Below, in pieces: positions 1-8,110 of a stretch of 64,000 nt of DNA (positions are counted from its first letter, which is position 1; each line of letters begins with the position of its first letter). Source of the stretch: Kamptonema formosum PCC 10802 (GTDB lineage Bacteria > Cyanobacteriota > Cyanobacteriia > Cyanobacteriales > Oscillatoriaceae); contig NZ_KB235949.1 of the NCBI RefSeq assembly GCF_000332335.1, positions 246,538 through 310,537 on the forward strand, read 5' to 3'. A model generated the notes under the pieces. It searched no databases. It worked only from the letters and a program-made list of their open reading frames with translations, and had not been told where the DNA came from. The translations under genes and the position numbers were made by a program.

Positions 1-387
1 CTCCTGTCCCACACCTAGAGTAGCCAAGACAAGATTTGATGAGTTATTAAACGAAAATTTTCTAATTATGAAATGGGTAAGCATTAGCATATTTAAGTTC
101 TGCGGTGTGAGTTTAGATAGCTTACGGTTATTTACTCAAGGAAACTAGCCGGTGGGGCGGGTGTTCCGCTATTGGCGGGGGCGAGACGGAGGCGGCAAGG
201 TGAATAGACTCGCGGGCATGGGCCAAGGGCATATTTATCAAGTTATTAAACGGAATTGGCATAAAACTGAGATTGGGAAGCATTAGCTGACTTTAGATGT
301 GCGGTTTAAGTTTAGATAGATTACGGTTATTTAGTCAAGAAAATAGCCGGTGGGACAAGGGCGGCAGCTTCAAGACTTGACGGCATT

Positions 388-526
388 GGGGGCACCGGCA
401 CTGGGGGCACCGGCACTGGGGGCACCGGCACTGGGGGCACCGGCACTGGGGGCACCGGCACTGGGGGCACCGGCACTGGGGGCACCGGCACTGGGGGCAC
501 CGGCACTGGGGGCACCGGCAGGAGCA
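388..526. repeat. 15-bp GC-rich tandem array, nine units
   Basis: The unit GGCACTGGGGGCACC is repeated about nine times almost without change between the second and third ~120-bp elements. Because the period is a multiple of three, both strands carry open frames of repeating pentapeptides, but these lack any other gene signal. Treated as a microsatellite. Confidence 0.9.
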
Positions 527-955
527 ATTGCTAAGTGATTAAACGTACTTTGCGAAAAGCAAAGATTGGTAAGCGCTGCTTGTGTTAAGTTGCGCTATTT
601 AATTTTATAAATTTTCCGGTTATTTAGTTAAGAAAACTAGCCGGTGGGACGGGTGTTGCTGGCGAGGGCATGACGGGGGCGGCGTTAGCGCTGCGCACTC
701 GGAGGGAGCTGCTGAACAAATTTACCGGCATCGGGCATTGGGCATCGGGCATTGGCCATTGGGCACCGGCCACCGGCATTCGGGGGGCAGGCCGGGAAAA
801 TTTACTAAGTGATTAAACGTAAATTTAAAAAATTTGTTTGTGATTTATAAGCTTTGCTATGTTTAAAAGGCGGTGTTTTAGTTTAGATAGCTTACGGTTA
901 TTTAGTTTAGAAAGCTAGCCGGTGGGACGGGGGCGGCAGCTTCAAGACTTGACGG

Positions 956-1075
956 CATGGGGCACCGGCATTTGGGCACCGGCATCGGGCCACCGGCATT
1001 GGGGGCACAGGCACTGGGGGCACCGGCATCGGGGCACCGGCATCGGGGCACCGGCATCGGGGCACCGGCATTGGG
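956..1075. repeat. Degenerate GGCATCGGGGCACC tandem array
   Basis: A second, less regular array of 14-16-bp units built on CACCGGCAT and runs of G sits between the fourth and fifth ~120-bp elements. It is clearly related to the array at 388-526 but has decayed. Confidence 0.8.
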
Positions 1076-1212
1076 ATCAGAGCTATTCGCTAATTGATTA
1101 AACGTAAATCTTAAAAATATGTTAGTTTTAAACCTTGCTTTATAATAGGCAGGGCGTTTTAATTTAGATATTTTACGGTTATTTAGTCTAGAAAACTAGC
1201 CGGTGGGACGGA

Positions 1213-1567
1213 TGTTCCGGGCGGGGGCATGACTGGGGCGGGGAGCTGAACAGAAAAACCGGCACCGGCAATAGCCCTACAGAAAATCTCAACCGGCTGC
1301 TGTCTGTCTCCCTGCAAACACCGGCAACTGTAACCGGAACCCTCAATGGAGCTATCTCAGCCCACACGGTAGCCGGCAGGCTAGCAGTGCTGTTTGAGCC
1401 TTGTTGCTCTTGCTGAGCACCGGCACCGGCAACGCGCTTGGGCGTGCTGTTGGAATCGCCGGGAGAGCCAGCACAACATTGCAGTGAGTGCCGGTTCGAT
1501 GCTTCTCAACCGTCACATGTCAACCTTCTCGATAACCTGTTGCTGGAGAGCAACAAACTTATTCAGG
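1213..1567. other. Intergenic, no gene seen
   Basis: Downstream (3') flank of the TPR operon. It begins with a linker like those of the ~120-bp elements (GGGAGCTGAACAGA-type sequence) and several CCGGCA motifs. Short open frames here lack ribosome-binding sites and recognisable sequence. Confidence 0.5.
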
Positions 1568-3937
1568 CTACTCATGACTGCACTCCAATTGCTTTTTTAA
1601 GTCCCTACAGTCTTGTTGTAAGGGTATGTCTAACACTGTAGCAATGGATAGAGCGCCATCGCAATGGGAAACAGCCAAATCCAAGTCACCCATTTGATAA
1701 TGAAGCTCTGCTAGATTGTAAAAAACGAGCGCCGAGCTGGCAGGATCGTTAATTTCTCTAAAGATTTCCAGTGCTGCACGCAAGCATTCCCAAGCTTCTG
1801 TATATTGTTCGAGTTCGCTTTTAGCATTTCCTAAATTACATAATGCTGCCGCTTCTTCTTCGCGATCGCCGATCTGTCGTGCTATATCTAAATGATGCTG
1901 ATAGTATTCAATTGCTTTTGGATAGTTCCCTAGATCGTAGTATGCAGAACCTATATTACTCACTGCTCTTCCTACTTCAATAGGAGCATTTATCTCCTGC
2001 GCCACAGCTAAAGACTGTTCCAAATATAAAATTGCTTGATGATGGTTGGCCAAAGCGTTGTAAGCAAGACCTATCAACCTTAATGTTACTGCTTTTTGCC
2101 AATGGTTTTCCAATTGGCGAGCTACATCCAAACTTGCGAAATAAAAATCTAGGGCTTTCTCGTACTCTCCTAAGCAATCGTAAGCTGCACCCAATCCTCC
2201 CAATAAAGCCCTTATTTTGGGTAGGTTTTCTACCTGTCTGGCAACAATCAAACTTTGTTGGTAGCACTCTATAGCTTCCTGATACTTTGCTATAGAATCG
2301 TAGGTCATTGCCAAATTTCCTGAAGCTTGTCCTATTCCAGCTTGATCGCCTATCTCCTGACTAATGATTAAGCTTTGCTGATAGCACTCAACAGCTATTG
2401 TGTGCTCTCCCAGCGCTTGATAAACTAAACCGAGATTATGCAGCACTTTTCTTTCGTTGGCGCGGTCGCCAATTTGCCGCGTCATATTTAAGCTTTGCTG
2501 TAAACAGTCAATTGCCTTTGCGTAATCTCCTAAAAAGTAGTAGGTAAGACCTAGACTGCACAATGCGATACCTTCAATAGTGCGATTGCCAATTTCTTTG
2601 GCAACGGTCAAGCTTTGTTGAGCGCAATTAATAGCTTCTTGGTAGTTTTTGAGCGAATAGTAAGCAATGCTGAGATAATTCAGTGCCGTTCCTTCAGCGG
2701 AGCGATCGCCTACTTCTCTGGCAATGGTTAAACTCTGCTGGCAAAAGTCGAGCGCCAGTTCGTAATTTTCCATTGCTAGATAGAGCGCAGCGAAGGCTCC
2801 TAATGATTCTCCTTCCCGACTGCGATCGCCAATTTTTCTAGCAATATTTAAACTTTGTTGGCAGGACTGAATTGCCAATTTATACTCTGTCAGGAAAGTG
2901 TAGGCATTCCCTAAGTTGCCCAATGCTATCAATTCTCCCTGGCGATCGGTAATCTCGCGGGCAATGTTTAACTGTTGCTGGCAGAAATCAACTGCTTGAC
3001 GGTAATTGCCGGCAGATAAGTAAGCATGGCCAATGTTACCCAATGCCGTTCCTTCTCCTGCTCGGTTGCCTATTTTTTGAGCTATTTCTAAGTCCTGCTG
3101 ATAGTAGTTAATTCCTCGCTCGTAATCTCCCAAGTAAACGTAAGCAGTACCCAAATTTCCCAGCGCTACTCCTTCAGCCTCCCAATCTCCCAGAGAACGG
3201 GAAATTGCTAAACTTTGTTCGCAGGCTGCAATCGCTTCTTGGTACTTTCCTTGGGAGTTGTAAACTTTACCCAGACTGCTCAGAGAGCGTCCAATACTCG
3301 CGCGATCATTTCTGTTTTGAGCGCTTTCTAAGCTCTGTTGCAGATGTGAAATTGCTATTTCATATTGTCCTTTAGAGCTGTAAGTAATACCCAAACCTCT
3401 GAGAGCTAATTCTTCGTCTTCTCGATCTTTTAATTCGCGGGCTATGGCTAAACTTTTTTGGTGGCATTCAATCGCTTTTTCATAATCTCCCATAGCGAAA
3501 TAAGCACCTCCGAGGTTATTCAACGAAGTTGCATCAACGCTAGAATCCAAATTGCCTAAAAGATTATTGCAAAGTTCGATCTTTTCGCGGTAGTACCCCC
3601 ACAGAGTTAACTGTAGGTGTAACTCTTGAGCGAGTGGTGGATTGAGACGAGTAGAAAAGACGGCGATCGCTTCTTGCCAAGCGGCGACGGCAAAAAGATG
3701 GTGACAAGTTTCTAGGTATCCCCGCACCTTGTCCAGATTGGAAGCATCTTGCGGTGGCTTGTATTTTGTCAGCCAATTAATTACGGCTCGATATTGGGCG
3801 CGTAGCTGAGGCGATATTTTGCGAAGTTTCAGAGAAGTTGGAGACAACCCTATTTGCGATAAAACTAACTCTCCAGAAGGTAAAATATCTTGGTTTTCTA
3901 TGTTTTGCTGCTGTGTTCCGAGTGCTTCGTTAGCCAT
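1568..3937 (-). CDS. TPR protein with 16 tetratricopeptide repeats, last gene of a split-NLR operon
   Basis: About 789 residues from the chosen ATG, which has AAGAGA at -12; the open frame extends 18 codons further upstream without an SD. An N-terminal module of ~130 residues (core motifs QYRAVINWLTKYKP and WGYYREKIEL) is shared with the three TPR genes upstream. Then come 16 repeats of ~40 residues of the kinesin-light-chain-like TPR type, consensus ALGNLGxxYxxLGxYxxAI followed by QQSLxIAREIGDR. The C-terminus (ALSIATVLDIPLQ) almost matches that of the 794-residue paralogue. No enzymatic domain is visible. TPR arrays of this kind are normally the ligand-sensing half of NLR/STAND proteins, so a sensor or adaptor role is inferred. 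It is separated from the rest of the operon by a 236-bp gap and may have its own promoter. Confidence 0.88.
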   Translation of the reverse strand: MANEALGTQQQNIENQDILPSGELVLSQIGLSPTSLKLRKISPQLRAQYRAVINWLTKYKPPQDASNLDKVRGYLETCHHLFAVAAWQEAIAVFSTRLNPPLAQELHLQLTLWGYYREKIELCNNLLGNLDSSVDATSLNNLGGAYFAMGDYEKAIECHQKSLAIARELKDREDEELALRGLGITYSSKGQYEIAISHLQQSLESAQNRNDRASIGRSLSSLGKVYNSQGKYQEAIAACEQSLAISRSLGDWEAEGVALGNLGTAYVYLGDYERGINYYQQDLEIAQKIGNRAGEGTALGNIGHAYLSAGNYRQAVDFCQQQLNIAREITDRQGELIALGNLGNAYTFLTEYKLAIQSCQQSLNIARKIGDRSREGESLGAFAALYLAMENYELALDFCQQSLTIAREVGDRSAEGTALNYLSIAYYSLKNYQEAINCAQQSLTVAKEIGNRTIEGIALCSLGLTYYFLGDYAKAIDCLQQSLNMTRQIGDRANERKVLHNLGLVYQALGEHTIAVECYQQSLIISQEIGDQAGIGQASGNLAMTYDSIAKYQEAIECYQQSLIVARQVENLPKIRALLGGLGAAYDCLGEYEKALDFYFASLDVARQLENHWQKAVTLRLIGLAYNALANHHQAILYLEQSLAVAQEINAPIEVGRAVSNIGSAYYDLGNYPKAIEYYQHHLDIARQIGDREEEAAALCNLGNAKSELEQYTEAWECLRAALEIFREINDPASSALVFYNLAELHYQMGDLDLAVSHCDGALSIATVLDIPLQQDCRDLKKQLECSHE

Positions 3938-4173
3938 TTTCAAAAATCTCTTGACTGCTATACCTTGGGGTCTGTGGGCCGCGATACGCAAGATTACTCA
4001 TTTTGCCAATCTAGCTGTTTTTCCATAAGTGACGCCTTGGGGATTCAAGGAGGTATTAATTATAACTAATTGTTTAACTAAGAGGCGCTCTGTTTAAAGA
4101 GCTTACTCGCCATCAGCAGCGAGCGCAACCTGAGTTTTTCGCTACCAACATTCGCGAGCAAATCCTCTAAAAC
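3938..4173 (-). promoter_or_regulatory. Gap with candidate promoter for the last TPR gene
   Basis: This is the only large gap in the TPR operon. Read on the minus strand it carries a perfect TATAAT (4064-4059) about 120 nt before the start codon and a small hairpin (GCTCT/AGAGC) just upstream. No convincing -35 box is seen, so an internal promoter is possible rather than certain. Confidence 0.35.
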
Positions 4174-5673
4174 TCAAATCTCAAAAAGTAATTCTCTTAA
4201 CCCGGCTACTGCATTTTTACCGCCCTCTTCTTGCTCAATTACTTGTAATTGCTCCTCTATTATCTCGGCATATTTGTCTATCCCAATTTCCAGCGCTATT
4301 TTACTAAGAGTCATCATGACTGTTTCTACGTCAGGAGATTGTATACAGGCAAATATATACAAACTTCGCATTCCTAATAATGTGGCTAGATCGAATTGTT
4401 TCATTAAGCGGTAGGCATCGCTTAAATTATGTATTGCTGCTGCTGCTGCCCATTTATCGCCAATTCCAGCGGCAATTCCTAAGCTTTGTTTGTGATATTC
4501 AATTGCCGTTTCGTATTGCTCCAAACAGGTATAAGTATTGCCTAAATTACTGAGGGCGTAGGACTCACCTTGGCGATCGCCTATTTTCTGGGCGAGCGCT
4601 AATCCTCGCTCGTAATATTTAATAGCTGTCTCGTATTGTCCGGTAGAATTACAAGCTACTCCTAAATTTACTAACGCTGTTTTTTCTCCTTCCAAATATG
4701 CTATTTCGCGGGAAAGTTCTAGCTGCTGCTGGTATAAATCCCTGGCTAACGAGTGGTTTTGCAAAGCAAAATAGACATTGCCAAGACTACCTAGCACACT
4801 GGCTTCATTTCTTCGATTCCCTGATTTTATAGCAATGGATAAGCTCCCTTGCATATTTTCGGCAGCCTTCTGGTAGTCTCCTAAGAAGTAGTAGACAATC
4901 CCTAAATTTACAAGAACGTTAGCTATTCCTTGGTGGTCATCAATCTTGTGGGCGATTTCCAAATGCTGCAGGTGAAACTTAATAGCTTGCTCGTAATTTC
5001 CTTGTAGCCGGTGGATAACACCAATATTTCCCAGGAGTTTGCCTTGACCTTTTTCATTAGATATACTAATGAAAATATCCAAGGCTTGTTGGTAAAGATC
5101 GATAGCTACTTGATATTGTCTTAAAGAACCATAAATATTGCCAAGATTAGTCAGGGCAGTTGCTTGAGATTCGGGATCGAGAGCGAGCGCCAACTGTTGT
5201 TGATGGCACTCAATAGCTTTCTGATAGTTGCCTAGAGCGCGATGTGCTAGACCTACACTATTCAAACAAATATCATCAACTTCATTATTAACTTTTCCTA
5301 TAAGTTTGCCGCACAAATCTATTTGTTCTCGGTAGTAGCCAAAATCACCGAGTTGATTGTGCAGTGCTTCCTCTAAATAAATACCTTCATAACTATTTAG
5401 GGGAGCCGTCGAAGTTGTAACAGGTACTCCTCTCCTAATTAAGTTAGCAGCTTTTTCCCAGGCATCAACGCCGCACAGGTGGTGGAATGCTTCTAGACAC
5501 CCGCGTAATTGTTCTAATATAGGTGAATCTGGCTCAGATTTGTATTTGGTCAGCCAGTTGATGACCGCTCTGTATTGGGTGCGTTTCCATTTAGGGGTAA
5601 TAAGCTTTAAAGTAGCTTGTTCAATCCCAAGCTCAGCCAGAACTGAATCACCAGAGGGTATTAGTCGATCCAT
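4174..5673 (-). CDS. TPR protein with about eight repeats, same family
   Basis: 499 residues from ATG 5673; an in-frame TTG at 5685 is the alternative, and neither start has a good SD. The N-terminal module (QYRAVINWLTKYKS, CLEAFHHLCGV, FGYYREQIDL) is the same as in the neighbouring TPR genes but carries an insertion of roughly 15-20 residues after the AANLI segment. About eight 40-residue TPRs follow, then a ~60-residue acidic helical tail (IIEEQLQVIEQEEGG) not found in the paralogues. Its start is about 33 nt from the stop of the upstream TPR gene, so the two are probably co-transcribed. Sensor/adaptor role inferred from family; no catalytic motif. Confidence 0.87.
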   Translation of the reverse strand: MDRLIPSGDSVLAELGIEQATLKLITPKWKRTQYRAVINWLTKYKSEPDSPILEQLRGCLEAFHHLCGVDAWEKAANLIRRGVPVTTSTAPLNSYEGIYLEEALHNQLGDFGYYREQIDLCGKLIGKVNNEVDDICLNSVGLAHRALGNYQKAIECHQQQLALALDPESQATALTNLGNIYGSLRQYQVAIDLYQQALDIFISISNEKGQGKLLGNIGVIHRLQGNYEQAIKFHLQHLEIAHKIDDHQGIANVLVNLGIVYYFLGDYQKAAENMQGSLSIAIKSGNRRNEASVLGSLGNVYFALQNHSLARDLYQQQLELSREIAYLEGEKTALVNLGVACNSTGQYETAIKYYERGLALAQKIGDRQGESYALSNLGNTYTCLEQYETAIEYHKQSLGIAAGIGDKWAAAAAIHNLSDAYRLMKQFDLATLLGMRSLYIFACIQSPDVETVMMTLSKIALEIGIDKYAEIIEEQLQVIEQEEGGKNAVAGLRELLFEI

Positions 5674-5706
5674 TGTTTTACACAAAATGAGAAGTTATCT
5701 GTTCAA

Positions 5707-8091
5707 TTACTCATGGGAGCGCTCCAATTTTTGTTTTAATTCTCTACACTCTTTTTGTAGAGGGATGTCTAATTCTGTGGCAATAGATAAGGCGCGAGCG
5801 CAATACTTAAGAGCGAGAATGCTATCACCTAAATTTTGATTAATCTCTGCCAAGTTATAAAGGGCAATCCCTTCTGTCGGACGAGCGCCAGTTTTTCTAA
5901 AAATATTGAGTGCTGTCTGCAAATTTTCTTGAGCTTCTAAATATCGCTCAAGTTTTATTAAGGTGGCTCCCATATTGCACAATGCCATTCCTTCTCTTTG
6001 GCGATTACGTAATTTTCGCGCAATCACTAACAACTTTTGATGATACTCAATTGCTATGTTGTGCTTTCCTATAGCATCGTAGGCATGGCCTAAATTTCCT
6101 AAAGCTGCGCTTTCTCCATCGCAGTTGCCTATCTCCCGTGCAATAGTTAAGTGTTGTAGGTGATACTCAATTGCTTTGCTGTTATCTCCTACTGCACAGT
6201 AGGTGTTACCCAAATTTCCTAAAGCCGTCCCTTCCACTTCGCGCTCGCCTAATTCTCGTGCAATCGCCAACTGTTGCAGGTGGTACTCAATTGCTTTTTC
6301 ATAGTTACCCAGAGAAAAATAAGCAACACCTAAATTCCCTAGAGATGCGGCAACACTTGAGCGCTCACCAATTTTTCTTGCAATCGCTAAATTCTGATGA
6401 TAGTAATTAATAGCCGTTTGATATTCTCCCAAGGAGTCATAAGTAACGCCTAAATTCCCTAGCGCCTTTCCCTCTCCAGAGCAATCGCCTATTTCTCTTG
6501 CAATAGTTAAATGTTGTTGATAGTAATCGATAGCTTGAGTGTAGTCACCCATTGCGTCAAAGATGTTACCCAAATTTCCCAATTCTCCAGCTTCTCCTAA
6601 ACGGTCTCCGATTTCTCGCGCAATGGTTAAAGCCTTTTGATGGTAGTCAATAGCCTTGTCGCAATTTCCCAGAGAAAAATGGGTATTTCCTAGATTCCCT
6701 AAAGCAGTACCTTCTCCCTCGCGATCACCAATTTCTCTAGAAATAGTCAAATGTTGCTGATGGGAACTAATCGCACGGCGATATTTCCCGAGGGAATCGT
6801 ATGTAATACCAAGGTTTCCAAGTGCTTTTGCTTCACCAGAACGGTCGCCTATTTCTCTTGCGATAGTCAAATATTGTTCGCTGTTGCTAATTGCTTGTTG
6901 ATAGTTTCCCTGGATGTAGTAACTAGCACCTAAATTTCCCAGTGCTTTCCCTTCACCCAGACGGTCGCCGATAGTCCGTGCAATATTCAAAGCCTTCTGA
7001 TGAAACTCTATCGCTAGATTATAATTTCCTATAGCGTCGTAAACATTACCCAGATTCCCTAAAGCTGTTTGTTCTCCCTTGCGATTACTAATTTCTCGCA
7101 CAATTTCTAAAGCTCGCTGATGGTAATCAAGTGCTTTAGAGTAGTTTGCTTGGTTATAATATACATTTCCCAGATTACCTAGCGCTGCGGCAAAGCCGGA
7201 TTTATCGCCAATTTCTTGGGCTATGTTCAAAGCTTGTTGGTGGTAATCAATTGCTTGGGGATAGTTACCCAAGGAATAATAGGCATTGCCTAAACCACTT
7301 AATATTGCTCCAGTATCAACGGATTCCCCAAGATGTTCACCTATTTCTAACGCTATTACCAAGCTTTGCTCAAGCAGTTGTATTGCCTGATAATAGTCCC
7401 CTAAAGAATCGTAAACACCACCCAAATTAGTTAGTGCGGCACATTCCCCATCGCGATCGCCTATTTCCTGGCTAATGGTTAAATACTGTTGGTAATATGA
7501 AATAGCTTGTTTATAGTCTCCTAATGCACTGAAAACATTACCTAAGCCACAAAAAGCAACTGCTTCTCTAGAACAATCATTTGTTTGTCGTGCAATGACT
7601 AGTTGCTGCTGATGGTAATTAATTGCATGGGGGTAGTCTCCTAGAGAAATGTGGGCATTTCCCAAACCATTTAAACAAAGGCTGTCCCAGTATAAATCTA
7701 CCTTACCTAAAGTTTTACTGTAGAATTCAATTCTTTGGTGTTCGTAGCCCCACGTTTCCAGTTGAATATGTAACTGTTCATTAGTAGGTGTATTGAGGTT
7801 AATACAAATTATGTCACAGGCTCTTTCCCAATTACCCACCTCACAAAGATGGTGAAATGCTTCCAGGCAACCACGTACAATTTGTAAATTTGAAGCATCT
7901 AGTTGTGGTTTATATTTTGTCAGCCAATTAACAACAGCGCGATATTGAGTTCGCGTCCAGGGATTTTTAATAAACTTTAGGGTTGTTGGTTCAATACCTA
8001 GTGTTGCTAGAATCGAATCACCAGAAGGTACGATAGTTTCTTCATCTAAAACTGTGTCATCTTGGAAATCTAACTCACTCGGTTTACTCAT
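5707..8091 (-). CDS. TPR protein with 16 near-identical repeats, same family
   Basis: 794 residues. The ATG is preceded by GAGGTAAG, a usable SD. Residues ~20-140 form the shared N-terminal module (VPSGDSILATLGIEP, QYRAVVNWLTKYKP, CLEAFHHLCEV). Sixteen 40-residue TPRs follow to about residue 785; repeats 4-14 are very close to one another (TALGNLGNVYDAIGNY, LTIAREIGDRSGEG), which points to recent internal duplication at a 120-bp DNA period. The gene starts 19 nt after the stop of the TPR-nucleosidase gene, so it belongs to the same transcript. No enzymatic domain. The likely role is recognition or scaffolding for the ATPase encoded at the head of the operon; this is inference. Confidence 0.9.
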   Translation of the reverse strand: MSKPSELDFQDDTVLDEETIVPSGDSILATLGIEPTTLKFIKNPWTRTQYRAVVNWLTKYKPQLDASNLQIVRGCLEAFHHLCEVGNWERACDIICINLNTPTNEQLHIQLETWGYEHQRIEFYSKTLGKVDLYWDSLCLNGLGNAHISLGDYPHAINYHQQQLVIARQTNDCSREAVAFCGLGNVFSALGDYKQAISYYQQYLTISQEIGDRDGECAALTNLGGVYDSLGDYYQAIQLLEQSLVIALEIGEHLGESVDTGAILSGLGNAYYSLGNYPQAIDYHQQALNIAQEIGDKSGFAAALGNLGNVYYNQANYSKALDYHQRALEIVREISNRKGEQTALGNLGNVYDAIGNYNLAIEFHQKALNIARTIGDRLGEGKALGNLGASYYIQGNYQQAISNSEQYLTIAREIGDRSGEAKALGNLGITYDSLGKYRRAISSHQQHLTISREIGDREGEGTALGNLGNTHFSLGNCDKAIDYHQKALTIAREIGDRLGEAGELGNLGNIFDAMGDYTQAIDYYQQHLTIAREIGDCSGEGKALGNLGVTYDSLGEYQTAINYYHQNLAIARKIGERSSVAASLGNLGVAYFSLGNYEKAIEYHLQQLAIARELGEREVEGTALGNLGNTYCAVGDNSKAIEYHLQHLTIAREIGNCDGESAALGNLGHAYDAIGKHNIAIEYHQKLLVIARKLRNRQREGMALCNMGATLIKLERYLEAQENLQTALNIFRKTGARPTEGIALYNLAEINQNLGDSILALKYCARALSIATELDIPLQKECRELKQKLERSHE

Positions 8092-8110
8092 TATCTTACC
8101 TCAAAGATTT

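Larger units (their letters stand above)
41..1212 (+). repeat. Cluster of five ~120-bp dispersed elements
   Basis: Five related blocks lie at about 41-165, 238-361, 535-652, 809-932 and 1093-1212. Each opens with a version of GTGATTAAACGTAA and closes with TTACGGTTATTTAGTCAAG followed by AAACTAGCCGGTGGGACGGG; the middle ~60 bp varies. The two ends are imperfect inverted repeats: GATTAAA can pair with TTTAGTC and CGTAA with TTACG, with GTTA bulged out. The linkers between blocks are G-rich and of two kinds, one carrying GGCGGCAGCTTCAAGACTTG and the other TTCCGGGCGGGGGCATGAC. Two more copies are at 17.9-18.15 kb. No coding potential is evident. They could be a MITE-like element, a REP-like palindrome or a structured RNA family; I do not recognise a named family. 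Confidence 0.8.

Noticed and set aside
350-538. Open frames on both strands encoding repeating pentapeptides
   Set aside because: Produced by a 15-bp microsatellite whose period is a multiple of three; no SD, no homology, both strands open.
1-1300. CRISPR-like spacing of repeated blocks
   Set aside because: Repeats are ~120 bp with divergent middles and unequal linkers containing microsatellites; no uniform spacers and no cas genes.
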